NCBI RefSeq assembly: GCF_018308945.1
Contig: NZ_CP070501.1
Location: forward strand, 1,240,001 to 1,304,000
Reading direction: 5' to 3'
DNA: 64,000 nucleotides
Source of the DNA: Agrococcus sp. Marseille-Q4369
Lineage (GTDB): Bacteria > Actinomycetota > Actinomycetes > Actinomycetales > Microbacteriaceae
Every line of letters begins with the position of its first letter. Within the stretch, counting starts at the first letter, position 1. Below the pieces are notes generated by a model. It worked only from the letters and a program-made list of their open reading frames with translations, ran no database searches and was not told the DNA's origin. Shown piece after piece: positions 16,610-26,165 of this stretch. A program made the position numbers and the translations under genes.

Positions 16610-16888
16610 CTACAGCAGGTGCGTGAGCGGCACGAGCACCGCGGAGGCGATCGCGAGCACCACGACCACGCCGAAGACCGCCGCCGCGAGCCGCGCGACG
16701 ACGCCGGGCTCCGTGGGCCCGCCGAGCTGGATCGCGAAGGCGACGAGCGTGCAGACGCCGAGCACGATCGGCAGCCACACGATGCCGTCGGAGGGCTGCA
16801 GCACCCCGACCGCGATCGCGCCGATGGCCGCGAGCAGCCACACGGGCCACACGCTCCCCCATCGCCACGACGTGGCCTTGCTCGCCAT
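16610..16888 (-). CDS. Small three-helix membrane protein
   Basis: A 92-residue protein with hydrophobic segments at about 13-30, 36-55 and 66-90, and a positive N-terminus (MASKATSWRW). It heads the minus-strand run that leads into the 40-residue protein, the heme-binding protein and ygfZ. No conserved motif is recognisable beyond small integral membrane proteins of actinobacteria. Its ATG is supported by coding-like composition, not by homology that I can name. Confidence 0.6.
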   Translation of the reverse strand: MASKATSWRWGSVWPVWLLAAIGAIAVGVLQPSDGIVWLPIVLGVCTLVAFAIQLGGPTEPGVVARLAAAVFGVVVVLAIASAVLVPLTHLL

Positions 16889-17019
16889 GGCCTCATCATG
16901 CCGCAGTCCCCTCGGACGGTCGAACCGGGCCGCGCGCCAGGCCGCGAGCCCTCGAGCGCGCCGGCGCCGTCAGGACGGCCTCCGCGCAGACCCTAGGATC
17001 GGAATCGGCAGGAGGCTTG

Positions 17020-17661
17020 ATGGCGCACGTCGTGATCTTCACCCGCCGCGATCGGGGAGCGCTGCCCAGTCTCGAGCTGCTGGAGCACCGCGTGACGACG
17101 CTCCCCGGCACGGCGGAGGCCGTCGCGCACGCCCCCGCCGGCGACGTGCTCGTCGTCGACGGCGCCGTCGAGCTCGCGAGCGCGAAGGCGCTGTGTCGGC
17201 TGCTCGACCGCGACGCGGCGCCCGTGCTGCTCGTGCTCTCCGAGGGCGGCTTCGCGGCCGTGAGCGCCGAGTGGGGCGTGACCGACATCGTGCTCGACTC
17301 GGCCGGTCCCGCCGAGCTCGAGGCACGCATCCGCCTCGCCGTCAGCGCGCGCACCGAGGCCAAGCCGATCGTCGCGAGCGGCCTCAGCATCGACGAGGCG
17401 AGCTACCAGGCGAGGGTCGACGGCCGACCGGTCGACCTGACCTACAAGGAGTTCGAGCTGCTGCGGTTCCTCGCCGCGCACCCCTCGCGCGTCTTCACGC
17501 GCGAGCAGCTGCTGAGCGAGGTGTGGGGCTACGACTACTTCGGCGGCACCCGCACCGTCGACGTGCACGTGCGGCGGCTGCGCGCGAAGCTCGGCGACCT
17601 CGAGGGCCTCATCGGCACCGTGCGCGGCGTCGGCTACCGCTTCGACCTGGAGACCGCATGA
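17020..17661 (+). CDS. glnR: GlnR-type atypical OmpR regulator
   Basis: The 213-residue protein has an N-terminal receiver-like domain with a reduced acidic pocket (DVLVVDGAVELASAKALCRLL, LSEGGFAAVSAEWGVTDIV). A canonical OmpR winged helix follows (LTYKEFELLRFLAAHPSRVF, EVWGYDYFGGTRTVDVHVRR). This arrangement matches GlnR, the actinobacterial nitrogen regulator that works without a usual phosphorylation pocket. The adjoining mshD, overlapped by ATGA, is the same order seen in mycobacteria. AGGAGG lies very close to the ATG (4-nt spacing). A TTG one codon upstream is a poorer start. Confidence 0.88.
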   Translation: MAHVVIFTRRDRGALPSLELLEHRVTTLPGTAEAVAHAPAGDVLVVDGAVELASAKALCRLLDRDAAPVLLVLSEGGFAAVSAEWGVTDIVLDSAGPAELEARIRLAVSARTEAKPIVASGLSIDEASYQARVDGRPVDLTYKEFELLRFLAAHPSRVFTREQLLSEVWGYDYFGGTRTVDVHVRRLRAKLGDLEGLIGTVRGVGYRFDLETA

Positions 17662-18491
17662 TCGACACCGCTCGCGCCCTCGGCGCCGCGTGCGCCGCGC
17701 ACGACGGCATGCCGCCCTTCAACGACCAGGCGCTCGTCGAGCTCGCCCGCGGACAGCGGCGCGCGATCGGCGACGAGACGGCGCTCGCGATCGTGAGCGA
17801 CGCCGACCGGGAGGTCGAGCTCGCCGTGCACCCCGACCACCGCGGCCGCGGGCTCGGGCTCGCGCTCGCCGAGCGCGTCGCCGCCGAGCTCGGCGACTTC
17901 GACGCGTGGGCGCACGGCGACCTGCCCGAGGCGCGCGCGATCGCCGAGCGGCTCGGGATGCGGCGCGTGCGCGAGCTGCTGCAGCTGCGCGCCCCCGTGC
18001 CGGCCGCCGCCGACGGCGCCGATCCCGACCGCCTGCCCGACGGGGTGCGCGCGTTCGAGTCCGACGACGCATCCGCCCTGCTCGCCCTCAACGCCGCCGC
18101 GTTCGCCGACCACCCCGAGCAGGGCCGCATGAGCGCGAGCGACCTCGCCGCGCGCCTGGCCGAGCCGTGGCACGACGACGCCAACCTCGTCGTGCTGCCG
18201 GGCGAGGCCGGCCTCGACGGCTTCGCGTGGGTCAAGACAGGCGGCGACGTCGCCGAGCTCTACGTGCTGGGCGTCGCGCCCGGCCGGCAGGGCGCGGGCA
18301 TCGGGCGACGGATGCTCGAGGCCGCGTTCGCGCGGATGCGCGCGGTGGGCGCGACGACCGCGCACCTGTACGTCGAGGGCGACAACGAGGCTGCGCTCGG
18401 GCTCTACCGGCGGGCAGGATTCTCGCAGTGGGCGATCGACGTGCGATGGAGGCACGGGACGATCACCCAGGACGATGGCACCTCGGATTGA
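17658..18491 (+). CDS. mshD: Mycothiol synthase MshD
   Basis: The 277-residue protein contains two GNAT acetyltransferase domains. The first (1-120) has HPDHRGRGLGLALAERV. The second (130-277) has VLGVAPGRQGAGIGRRMLEAA, the acetyl-CoA loop, and LYVEGDNEAALGLYRRAGF. MshD acetylates Cys-GlcN-Ins, the last step in making mycothiol, so the organism uses mycothiol as its main thiol. Its ATG overlaps the glnR stop. ppk starts 13 nt later, so glnR-mshD-ppk-mutT1 may be one transcript. Confidence 0.92.
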   Translation: MIDTARALGAACAAHDGMPPFNDQALVELARGQRRAIGDETALAIVSDADREVELAVHPDHRGRGLGLALAERVAAELGDFDAWAHGDLPEARAIAERLGMRRVRELLQLRAPVPAAADGADPDRLPDGVRAFESDDASALLALNAAAFADHPEQGRMSASDLAARLAEPWHDDANLVVLPGEAGLDGFAWVKTGGDVAELYVLGVAPGRQGAGIGRRMLEAAFARMRAVGATTAHLYVEGDNEAALGLYRRAGFSQWAIDVRWRHGTITQDDGTSD

Positions 18492-18503
18492 GAGGATGGC
18501 GTC

Positions 18504-20762
18504 ATGACTGACGGCACCGCCACCAGCGCTCCCGCGAGCTCGGAGACGCTCCGCGAGCGCCCGGCTCGCACTCTCGGCGAGGAGCGCAGCTTCCACGACG
18601 CCAACGAGGCCGACTTCGACGACTACGACGACGAGTCGAGCTGGTCGGCCGAGCTGCAGGGCACCGCGACCGAGGACGGCCTGCCCGCCGACCGCTTCCT
18701 CGACCGCGAGCTCTCCTGGCTCGCCTTCAACGAGCGCGTGCTCGAGATGGGCGAGGACCCGCGCGTGCCGCTGCTCGAGCGCGCCAACTTCCTCGCGATC
18801 TTCGCCTCGAACCTCGACGAGTTCTTCATGGTGCGGGTCGCGGGCCTCAAGCGCCGCATCGCGACGGGGCTCGCCGTGCCGACGAACGTGGGCCGCTCGC
18901 CGCAGGAGCTGCTGCACGCCGTCGTGCAGCGCGCGCACGAACTGCAGCTGCGGCACGCGCTCGCGGCGCGCGAGTCGTTCCAGGTCGACCTAAGCGAGGC
19001 TGGCATCCACGTCGTCACGTGGCACGACCTCACCGACGAGGAGCGCGAGGCGATGTCGGCGCGCTTCGAGGCCGAGATCTTCCCCGTCCTGATGCCGCTC
19101 GCGGTCGACCCCGCGCATCCGTTCCCCTACATCTCCGGCCTCTCGCTCAACCTCGCCGTGCGCGTGCAGGTGCCGGGCGAGGAGGAGCCGCAGTTCGCGC
19201 GCCTCAAGGTGCCGGCGGTGCTGCCGCGCTTCATCGAGCTCCCCCGCGCGGCCGACGGCGCGCAGCGGTTCCTGCCGCTCGAGGCGCTCATCGCGAACAA
19301 CCTCGACGAGGTGTTCTCCGGGATGGGCATCATCGACCACCACGTCTTCCGCGTCACGCGCAACGAGGACGTCTCGATCGACGAGGACGACACCGAGAAC
19401 CTCATCAGCGCGCTCGAGGAGGAGCTGTCGCGGCGCAAGTTCGGGCCGCCCATCCGGCTCGAGGTCGCGGAGGACATCGACGCCGACACGCTCGACCTGC
19501 TCGTCGACGAGCTCGGCATCACCGAGCACGAGGTCTACCGGCTGCCGGGGCTGCTCGACCTCACCGGGCTCTTCCAGATCGCGGGCATCGACCGGCCCGA
19601 CCTGCGCTACACGAAGCGCGTGCCGGTCACCGCGACGCCGTTCCTGCCCGGCGACCAGGACGAGAAGCCCGACCTCTTCGCGGCGATCACGCGCAAGGAC
19701 GTGCTCGTGCACCACCCGTACGAGTCGTTCGCGACGAGCGTGCAGGCGCTGCTCGAGCAAGCGGCCGACGACCCCGACGTGCTCGCGATCAAGCAGACGC
19801 TCTACCGCACCTCGGGCGACTCGCCCGTCGTCGCGGCGCTCATCCGCGCGGCCGCGGCCGGCAAGCAAGTGCTGGCGCTCGTGGAGGTGAAGGCCCGCTT
19901 CGACGAGCAGGCGAACATCCGCTGGGCGAAGCAGCTCGAGCGCGCGGGCGTGCACGTCGTCTACGGCATCGTCGGCCTCAAGACGCACTGCAAGCTCATG
20001 CTCATCGTGCGCCGCGAGCAGGGGCGGCTGCGCCACTACTGCCACATCGGCACCGGCAACTACAACCCGAAGACGAGCCGCATCTACGAGGACTTCGGGC
20101 TCTTCACCGACAACGACCAAGTGGGTCGCGACATCACGAGGCTCTTCAACGAGCTCTCCGGCTACGCGAAGGAGAAGTCGTACCAGCGGCTGCTCGTCGC
20201 CCCGCGCCACTTGCGGAAGGGGCTGCTCGACCGCATCGAGCGCGAGACGCAGGCCGCCAGGGCCGGCCGGAAGGCGCGCATCCGCTTCAAGATCAACGCG
20301 ATCGTCGACGAGCAGCTCATCGACGCGCTCTACCGCGCGAGCCGCGCGGGCGTCGAGGTGCAGATCTGGGTGCGCGGCATCTGCTCGATCAAGCCGGGCG
20401 TGCCGGGGCTGAGCGAGAACATCACGGTGCGCTCGATCGTCGGCCGCTACCTCGAGCACTCGCGCGTGTTCGCGTTCTGGAACGACGGCGCCGAGGAGGT
20501 CTTCATCGGCTCGGCCGACATGATGCACCGCAACCTCGACCGCCGCGTCGAGGCGCTCATCCAGCTCACCTCGACCGAGCACATGCGCGACATCTCGCAG
20601 CACTTCGATCGCGCGATGTCGCCGCAGACGGCGTCGTGGTGGGCGGAGCCCGACGGCACCTGGACGCGCCGCTTCTACGACGACGAGGGCGCGCCGCTCG
20701 ACGACCTGCACCGCGACCGGATGATCCAGATCCAGCGCCGCAAGCGCGCGGGCGGCCGGTGA
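18504..20762 (+). CDS. ppk: Polyphosphate kinase 1
   Basis: The 752-residue enzyme has an acidic N-terminal extension (about 60 residues), the N-terminal PPK domain starting [15 protein letters not shown], and two phospholipase-D-like C-terminal domains. GLKTHCKL carries H495, the expected autophosphorylated histidine. [16 protein letters not shown] and [14 protein letters not shown] are also conserved. PPK1 makes and uses polyphosphate, a store of phosphate and energy. It sits beside glnR-mshD and opposite pstSCAB, consistent with a phosphate-metabolism region. Its stop overlaps the next gene by 4 nt. Confidence 0.95.
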   Translation: MTDGTATSAPASSETLRERPARTLGEERSFHDANEADFDDYDDESSWSAELQGTATEDGLPADRFLDRELSWLAFNERVLEMGEDPRVPLLERANFLAIFASNLDEFFMVRVAGLKRRIATGLAVPTNVGRSPQELLHAVVQRAHELQLRHALAARESFQVDLSEAGIHVVTWHDLTDEEREAMSARFEAEIFPVLMPLAVDPAHPFPYISGLSLNLAVRVQVPGEEEPQFARLKVPAVLPRFIELPRAADGAQRFLPLEALIANNLDEVFSGMGIIDHHVFRVTRNEDVSIDEDDTENLISALEEELSRRKFGPPIRLEVAEDIDADTLDLLVDELGITEHEVYRLPGLLDLTGLFQIAGIDRPDLRYTKRVPVTATPFLPGDQDEKPDLFAAITRKDVLVHHPYESFATSVQALLEQAADDPDVLAIKQTLYRTSGDSPVVAALIRAAAAGKQVLALVEVKARFDEQANIRWAKQLERAGVHVVYGIVGLKTHCKLMLIVRREQGRLRHYCHIGTGNYNPKTSRIYEDFGLFTDNDQVGRDITRLFNELSGYAKEKSYQRLLVAPRHLRKGLLDRIERETQAARAGRKARIRFKINAIVDEQLIDALYRASRAGVEVQIWVRGICSIKPGVPGLSENITVRSIVGRYLEHSRVFAFWNDGAEEVFIGSADMMHRNLDRRVEALIQLTSTEHMRDISQHFDRAMSPQTASWWAEPDGTWTRRFYDDEGAPLDDLHRDRMIQIQRRKRAGGR

Positions 20763-21697
20763 CCGCCGCGGCCGCGCCCGTGCTCGCCGCGGGCGCGCTC
20801 GTGTGGCGGCGCGGGAAGCGCGGCGTCGAGGCCCTGCTCGTCGAGCGCACGCAGCACCGCGACCTGTCGCTGCCGAAGGGCAAGCTCGATCCGGGCGAGT
20901 CGCTGCCCGAGTGCGCCGCGCGCGAGATCGAGGAGGAGACCGGCTGCGCCGTGACGCTCGGGGCGCCGCTCGGCACGAGCGAGTACCGGCTGCCCGACGG
21001 CCGCGACAAGGTCGTCTACTACTGGCAGGCGCCGCTCGGCGATGCGGGCCCTGGCCCGTTCGAGCCGAACGACGAGATCATGGCGCTGCACTGGCTGCCG
21101 CTCGACGAGGCGCGGCGGCGCGTGAGCTATGAGCACGACGCGGCGATCATCGCGCGCTTCGAGGAGCGCCTCGCGCGCGGCCAGGAGCAGACGTTCCCGA
21201 TCGTCGCGCTGAGGCACGGGAAGGCCGCGGATCCCTACTCCTTCGACGGCGATGCCGCGGCGCGGCCCCTCACGCCGCGCGGCGAGCGCCAGTCGGCATC
21301 GATCGCGCGCGGGATCGCCGCCTTCGGGCCGGAGCGCATCCTCTCCTCCGACGCCCTCCGGTGCCTGCAGACCGTCGAGCCGCTCGAGGCGGTGCTCGGC
21401 GTCGAGGCGAAGGCGCTGCACGAGCTGAGCCAGGAGTGGCCGGTCGGGCAGCGCGAGGAGATCGAGCGGCGCATCGCGAAGGCGGTGCGGAAGCGCCGCG
21501 GCACGGTGCTGTGCAGCCACGCGCCGGTGATCGGCGACATCGTCTCGGCGGTCGTGCACGTGACGGATGCGGCGGAGACCGAGCGCACGCACCGCGCGTC
21601 GATGCTGCACACGGCCGAGTTCACGGTGCTGCACGTGAGCGCGGGCGCCGAGCCGTCGCTCGTCGCCCTCGAGACGCACGGCCCGCCGGCCGACTGA
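20759..21697 (+). CDS. Nudix hydrolase fused to histidine phosphatase (MutT1-like)
   Basis: This 312-residue two-domain enzyme has an N-terminal Nudix domain (about 1-145) with the box [20 protein letters not shown], and a C-terminal SixA/phosphoglycerate-mutase-like domain (about 150-312) with the catalytic RHG in ALRHGKA and the second histidine in [10 protein letters not shown]. The same fusion in mycobacterial MutT1 cleans 8-oxo-GTP and diadenosine polyphosphates and removes phosphate; substrate here is inferred. GTG 20759 overlaps the ppk TGA (GTGA), indicating coupled expression with polyphosphate kinase. Confidence 0.9.
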   Translation: MTAAAAPVLAAGALVWRRGKRGVEALLVERTQHRDLSLPKGKLDPGESLPECAAREIEEETGCAVTLGAPLGTSEYRLPDGRDKVVYYWQAPLGDAGPGPFEPNDEIMALHWLPLDEARRRVSYEHDAAIIARFEERLARGQEQTFPIVALRHGKAADPYSFDGDAAARPLTPRGERQSASIARGIAAFGPERILSSDALRCLQTVEPLEAVLGVEAKALHELSQEWPVGQREEIERRIAKAVRKRRGTVLCSHAPVIGDIVSAVVHVTDAAETERTHRASMLHTAEFTVLHVSAGAEPSLVALETHGPPAD

Positions 21698-21725
21698 CCG
21701 CGCGCTCCCGGCGCGCTCGAGCCCC

Positions 21726-21826
21726 GCAGAGTCTCGCCACTCCGCGTTCGCCGCGGCCGCGAGAGCGCAGAGTTCCGGCACTCTGCTGTTTCGCGTGCTC
21801 GGAAGCGCAGAGTTCCGGCACTCTGC
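21726..21826. repeat. Triple GCAGAGT-N6-ACTCTGC hairpin repeat
   Basis: Three stem-loops lie in the 141-bp gap between the convergent mutT1-like gene and pstB, at 21726-21745, 21767-21786 and 21807-21826. The last two are identical (GCAGAGTTCCGGCACTCTGC) with 40-bp pitch. The first is a diverged copy with one stem mismatch. They may act as tandem terminators and resemble a mobile palindromic repeat. Confidence 0.8.
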
Positions 21827-21838
21827 GGCCGGAGCGGA

Positions 21839-22618
21839 TCAGCCGAAGCGGCCCGAGACGTAGTCCTCGGTCGACTGCACCGACGGGTTCGAGAAGATGC
21901 GAGTCGTCTCGTCGTACTCGATGAGCTTCCCCGGCTTGCCCGTGCCGGCGATGTTGAAGAACGCCGTCTTGTCGGAGACGCGGCTCGCCTGCTGCATGTT
22001 GTGGGTCACGATCACGATCGTGTACTCCTGCTTGAGCTCCTCGATGAGGTCCTCGATCGCGAGCGTCGAGATCGGGTCGAGCGCCGAGCACGGCTCGTCC
22101 ATCAGCAGCACGTCGGGGCTCACCGCGATCGCGCGAGCGATGCAGAGGCGCTGCTGCTGTCCGCCCGAGAGGCCCGAACCCGGGATGCCGAGGCGGTCCT
22201 TCACCTCGTTCCAGAGGTTCGCGCCGCGCAGCGAGCGCTCGACGAGGTCGTCCTGGTCGCCCTTGGACATCCGGCGGTTGTTGAGCAGCACGCCGGCGAG
22301 CACGTTCTCGCGGATCGTCATCGTCGGGAACGGGTTCGGGCGCTGGAAGACCATCCCGATCTGGCGGCGCACGTTGACCGGGTCGACGCCCGTGCCGTAG
22401 AGGTTGGCGCCGTCGAGCAGGATCTCGCCGTCGACGTAGGCGCCGGCGATCACCTCGTGCATGCGGTTGATCGTGCGCAGCACGGTCGACTTGCCGCAGC
22501 CCGAGGGCCCGATGAACGCCGTGACCGAGCGGGGCTCGATCTCGAGCGAGACGCCCTCGACCGCCTTGAACGCGCCGTAGTAGACGTCGAGGTCGTTGAT
22601 CTCGATGCGCTTGGACAT
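21839..22618 (-). CDS. pstB: Phosphate ABC transporter ATPase PstB
   Basis: This 259-residue ATPase has Walker [10 protein letters not shown], the PstB-typical [11 protein letters not shown]-loop, signature [14 protein letters not shown], Walker [14 protein letters not shown] and switch THNMQQA. It drives high-affinity phosphate uptake with PstC and PstA. It is the last gene of the pstSCAB order and lies 7 nt after pstA. Pst proteins also gate SenX3 signalling through PhoU. Confidence 0.96.
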   Translation of the reverse strand: MSKRIEINDLDVYYGAFKAVEGVSLEIEPRSVTAFIGPSGCGKSTVLRTINRMHEVIAGAYVDGEILLDGANLYGTGVDPVNVRRQIGMVFQRPNPFPTMTIRENVLAGVLLNNRRMSKGDQDDLVERSLRGANLWNEVKDRLGIPGSGLSGGQQQRLCIARAIAVSPDVLLMDEPCSALDPISTLAIEDLIEELKQEYTIVIVTHNMQQASRVSDKTAFFNIAGTGKPGKLIEYDETTRIFSNPSVQSTEDYVSGRFG

Positions 22619-22625
22619 GTGCGTA

Positions 22626-23708
22626 TTACCTTCCGGCCTTCGGGGCGAAGAAGTGGGCGATGAGTCGCGCCACGATGTTGAGGATCATCACGATGAGGAT
22701 GAGGACGAGCGCCGCGGCCCACGCGCGGTCGAAGTACGCCTGCTCCTGGACGCCGGGGCTCACGTACTGGTTGTAGGCGAAGACCGGCAGCGTCATCATG
22801 CGGCCCTCGAACACGTTGTAGTTCATGTTCGTCGTGAAGCCGGCGATGATGAGCAGCGGCGCCGTCTCGCCGATGACGCGGGCGATGGCGAGCGTCACGC
22901 CCGTGACGATGCCGGCGAGCGCGGTGGGCAGCACGACCTTCGCGATCGTCAGCCACTTCGGCACGCCGAGGGCGAGGGATGCCTCGCGCAGGTCGTTCGG
23001 GACGAGCTTCAGCATCTCCTCGGTCGAGCGCACGACCGTCGGGATCATGAGCAGGCTGAGGGCGACCGCGCCGCCGATGCCCGAGCGCACGCCCTCCCCG
23101 AAGAAGAGCGCGAAGAGCGCGTAGGCGAACAGTCCCGCGACGATCGAGGGGATGCCCGTCATGACGTCGACGAAGAACGTGATGGCCTTCGCGAGCTTGC
23201 CCTTGCCGTACTCGACGAGGTAGATCGCGGTGAAGATGCCGACCGGCACCGAGATGATCGCCGCCCAGAGCGTCACGAGCAGCGTGCCGACGATCGCGTG
23301 CAGCACCCCGCCGCCCTCGCCGACGACGTTGCGCATCGTGTAGGTGAAGAACTCGGCGTCGAAGCGCGCCACGCCGTTCGCGACGACCGTGATGACGAGC
23401 GAGACGAGCGGGATGAGCGCGAGCAGGAACGCGCCGGTCACCAGCCCGGTGACGAACCGGTCGGTCGCCTTGCGTCCGCCCTCGATGAGCTGGCTGACCA
23501 CGGTGACGGCGACGAGGTAGAGCACGAAGCCGATGAACGCCGTCATGACGATGCTGAACTGCCCGCCGGACGCGCCCGCGACGAGACCGGCGACGGCCGC
23601 GCCGACGAGCAGCGCACCGGCGAGCACGGCCCACGGGCTCCAGCGCGGCAGCTGGCCTGCCGTGAGCGGGTTCTGCGCCTGGCGGGGCGCGCTGATGGTG
23701 GTGGTCAT
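22626..23708 (-). CDS. pstA: Phosphate ABC transporter permease PstA
   Basis: The 360-residue permease has two extra N-terminal hydrophobic helices (about 25-75) before the usual six-helix PstA core (starting [10 protein letters not shown]). The EAA-like loop [20 protein letters not shown] contacts PstB. It forms the membrane channel with PstC for phosphate import. It starts 3 nt after the pstC stop. The N-terminal extension makes it longer than the E. coli protein (about 300), as is usual in actinobacteria. Confidence 0.95.
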   Translation of the reverse strand: MTTTISAPRQAQNPLTAGQLPRWSPWAVLAGALLVGAAVAGLVAGASGGQFSIVMTAFIGFVLYLVAVTVVSQLIEGGRKATDRFVTGLVTGAFLLALIPLVSLVITVVANGVARFDAEFFTYTMRNVVGEGGGVLHAIVGTLLVTLWAAIISVPVGIFTAIYLVEYGKGKLAKAITFFVDVMTGIPSIVAGLFAYALFALFFGEGVRSGIGGAVALSLLMIPTVVRSTEEMLKLVPNDLREASLALGVPKWLTIAKVVLPTALAGIVTGVTLAIARVIGETAPLLIIAGFTTNMNYNVFEGRMMTLPVFAYNQYVSPGVQEQAYFDRAWAAALVLILIVMILNIVARLIAHFFAPKAGR

Positions 23709-23711
23709 GGT

Positions 23712-24644
23712 CTAGCGACCTCCGTCGACGGTCGTCTTCGCGATGATCCAGCGCGAGATGGCGTTGACCAGCAGCGTGATCGCGAAGAGCACGAGGCCGG
23801 AGCCGATGAGCATGTTGACGGTGATGCCGTGCGCCTCGGGGAATCGCAGCGCGATGTTCGCGGCGATCGTCGAGGGGTTCTGCGAGCCGACGACGACGAA
23901 CGTCACCGCGCCCGCGGAGGCGAGCACCATCGCGACCGCCATCGTCTCGCCGAGCGCCCGGCCGAGGCCGAGGATCGAGGAGGCGATGATGCCGGAGCGG
24001 CCGTGCGGGAGCACCGCCATGCGGATCATCTCCCACCGAGTGGCGCCGAGCGCGAGCGAGGCCTCCTCGTTCAGCCGCGGGGTCTGCAGGAAGATCTCGC
24101 GGCAGAGAGCGGTGATGATCGGCAGCACCATGACGGCGAGCACGATCGCTGCCGTGAGGATCGTGCGGCCGGTGCCGGAGGCGGGCGGCGAGAAGAGCGG
24201 GATCCAGCCGAGGTTCTGCGCGAGCCACGTGTACGCCGGCTGCATGAAGGGCGCGAGCACCGCGATGCCCCACAGTCCGTAGATCACCGAGGGGATGGCT
24301 GCGAGCAGGTCGATCAGGTAGCCGAGGATCGCGGCGAGGCGGCGCGGTGCGAAGTGCGTGATGAACAGCGCGATCGCGATGGCCATCGGCACCGCGATCA
24401 CCATCGCCAGGAATGCCGACCAGATGGTGCCGAACGTGAGCGGCCACACCCAGGCCCAGAAGCTGTCGTCGTTCGGCAGCGGGCCGATGATCGCAGGCAC
24501 GGCCTGCGCGACGAGGAAGATCGCGACGCCGGCGAGCGCGAGGAGGATGAGCACGCCGGCGGTCGTCGAGACCGCCTTGAAGATGACGTCAGCCGGACGG
24601 TTGGGCGCGGAGGCTCTCGTCGCGGCCGGTGCTGCGGTGGTCAT
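23712..24644 (-). CDS. pstC: Phosphate ABC transporter permease PstC
   Basis: The 310-residue permease has six predicted transmembrane segments and the loop NEEASLALGATRWEMIRMAV for contact with PstB. A conserved GRALGETMAVAMV stretch follows. It pairs with PstA to carry phosphate. A 15-bp hairpin lies in the 105-bp gap to pstS, which may reduce transcription into pstC relative to pstS. Confidence 0.95.
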   Translation of the reverse strand: MTTAAPAATRASAPNRPADVIFKAVSTTAGVLILLALAGVAIFLVAQAVPAIIGPLPNDDSFWAWVWPLTFGTIWSAFLAMVIAVPMAIAIALFITHFAPRRLAAILGYLIDLLAAIPSVIYGLWGIAVLAPFMQPAYTWLAQNLGWIPLFSPPASGTGRTILTAAIVLAVMVLPIITALCREIFLQTPRLNEEASLALGATRWEMIRMAVLPHGRSGIIASSILGLGRALGETMAVAMVLASAGAVTFVVVGSQNPSTIAANIALRFPEAHGITVNMLIGSGLVLFAITLLVNAISRWIIAKTTVDGGR

Positions 24645-24678
24645 GGGGCTCCAGCGAATCGGGTTGGGCCGGTCATGG

Positions 24679-24713
24679 CGACCGGCCGGGGCGACGAGCG
24701 CCCCGGCCGGTCG
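24679..24713 (-). terminator. 15-bp hairpin between pstS and pstC
   Basis: CGACCGGCCGGGGCG pairs perfectly with CGCCCCGGCCGGTCG around a 5-nt loop. Its place inside the operon suggests an attenuator or a 3' stabiliser of pstS mRNA, rather than a full stop. Confidence 0.65.
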
Positions 24714-24749
24714 GGTGCGGCGATGCCGCGTGGTCTCAGACCAGTATGA

Positions 24750-25856
24750 CTACTGGATCGAGTCGACGACGGCGAGGATCTCGTCGCGCAGCTCGTCCGA
24801 GATGGGCGCGTTGCCAGCGTTCTCCTGGCCGGCGGTCTGGCCCTCCTCCGACGCGACGTACGCGAGGTAGGCCTTGACGAGCTCGCCCGCCTCTGCGTCC
24901 TGGTACTCGGTGCACGCGATGGCGTACGAGATGAGGACGAGCGGGTAGACGCCGGCCTCGGTCGTCGTGCGGTCGAGGTCGACGGCGATGTCGCCGTCGT
25001 GGCGGCCCTCGACGCGCGGCGACGCGTCGACCGCGGCGGCGGCGGCGTCGGCCGTGAACGGCACGTACTCCTCGCCGACCTTGAGCGCGACCGTGCCGAG
25101 GTCACCGGCGCGCGAGGCGTCGGCGTAGCCGATCGTGCCCGTGCCGTTCGCGACGGCGTCGACGACGCCCGAGGTGCCCTGCGCGCCCTCGCCCCCGTAG
25201 GCGGCAGGCCACGTCTCGAACACGCCCTCGGTCCAGTCGGACTCTGCAGTCGCCGCGAGGTACTCGGTGAAGTTCTCGGTCGTGCCGGAGTCGTCGGAGC
25301 GGTGGACGGCCGTGATCGGCGCGTCGGGCAGCTCGACGCCCTCGTTCTGCGAGGCGATCGCCTCGTCGTTCCAGTTCGTGATCTGGCCCGAGAAGATCTT
25401 CGCGATCGTCGAGGCGTCGAGGTTGAGCGAGTCGACGCCCTCGACATTGAAGATGATCGCGATGGGCGAGATGTAGACGGGCAGGTCGACCGGGAGCGTG
25501 TCGGGCACGCACGCGGCGAACTCGCCCTCGAGCTCCTCATCCTTCAGGTAGGCGTCGGAGCCGGCGAACGAGACGCCGCCCGCGATGAACTGCTCGCGGC
25601 CCGCGCCGGAGCCGGCCGGGTCGTACGTGACGTTGACGTCGGGGTTCGCGGACTGGAAGCCGGCGATCCAGGCTTCCTGCGCCGCGCCCATCGACGAAGC
25701 GCCGGCGCCCGCGAGATCGCCCGAGAGGCTCGAGGCGGCGGACTGCGAGCCCTCGGGGGCATCGTCGGCGGCGGGCTCGTTGGCGGCGCAGGAGCTGAGC
25801 AGGAGCGCGCCTGCTGCGGCGACGACCGCAGCGCGGCCGAGCTTCGTGAACTTCAC
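24750..25856 (-). CDS. pstS: Phosphate-binding lipoprotein PstS
   Basis: The 368-residue periplasmic-type binding protein has a signal with lipobox LLLSSC (Cys 23), a low-complexity linker, and the phosphate-binding motifs GAGASSMGAAQEAWI, DPAGSGAGREQFI, AGSDAYL and HRSDDSGTTENF. It captures phosphate outside the membrane for PstCA. The start is GTG 25856 with AAGGGAAC upstream. A PHO box with two GTTCACC repeats lies 107-124 nt before the start, so phosphate starvation through RegX3 should induce it. Confidence 0.95.
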   Translation of the reverse strand: MKFTKLGRAAVVAAAGALLLSSCAANEPAADDAPEGSQSAASSLSGDLAGAGASSMGAAQEAWIAGFQSANPDVNVTYDPAGSGAGREQFIAGGVSFAGSDAYLKDEELEGEFAACVPDTLPVDLPVYISPIAIIFNVEGVDSLNLDASTIAKIFSGQITNWNDEAIASQNEGVELPDAPITAVHRSDDSGTTENFTEYLAATAESDWTEGVFETWPAAYGGEGAQGTSGVVDAVANGTGTIGYADASRAGDLGTVALKVGEEYVPFTADAAAAAVDASPRVEGRHDGDIAVDLDRTTTEAGVYPLVLISYAIACTEYQDAEAGELVKAYLAYVASEEGQTAGQENAGNAPISDELRDEILAVVDSIQ

Positions 25857-25925
25857 GGTGTTCCCTTCGGAAGGTCGGTGCAGGGCTGGGGACCCTGGGT
25901 CGGCACGCATCCGCGCGCCTCGATC

Positions 25926-25980
25926 ACGGTAGGAAGGCCGAGTGGCGGGGAGCCGCCCGCGAGGTGAACAGCGGGTGAAC
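25926..25980 (-). promoter_or_regulatory. pstS promoter: PHO box and -10 element
   Basis: On the minus strand, GTTCACC-CGCT-GTTCACC (25980-25963) gives two units at 11-nt pitch, the form bound by actinobacterial PhoP/RegX3 regulators. Exactly 31 nt later comes TACCGT (25931-25926), a TAnnnT -10. The promoter of the secreted nuclease at 57771-57825 has the same geometry. Confidence 0.82.
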
Positions 25981-26165
25981 TCGACCGGGGCGCGCATCGG
26001 CGCCCGCGAACGATGAAGCCGGGCCGCGAACGCCTCTCGGCGGAAGGCCGCTCGCAGCGGCGAATATTGGAGCCCGGGGTTACGCGGCCCGGCTGTTCCA
26101 GGGTAGCGAGCGCCGACTCGACACGCCTGGGCGTGCGCTCAGCGCGAACGCAAGGGTGGGATGCG
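25981..26165. other. Gene-free stretch upstream of the PHO box
   Basis: Together with the pstS promoter this makes a 309-bp interval without a gene. I see no ORF with a supported start here. It contains a short AT island (GAATATTGG at about 26063) and GC-rich inverted segments near 26127-26150 that could end the minus-strand lipoprotein transcript. Confidence 0.4.
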
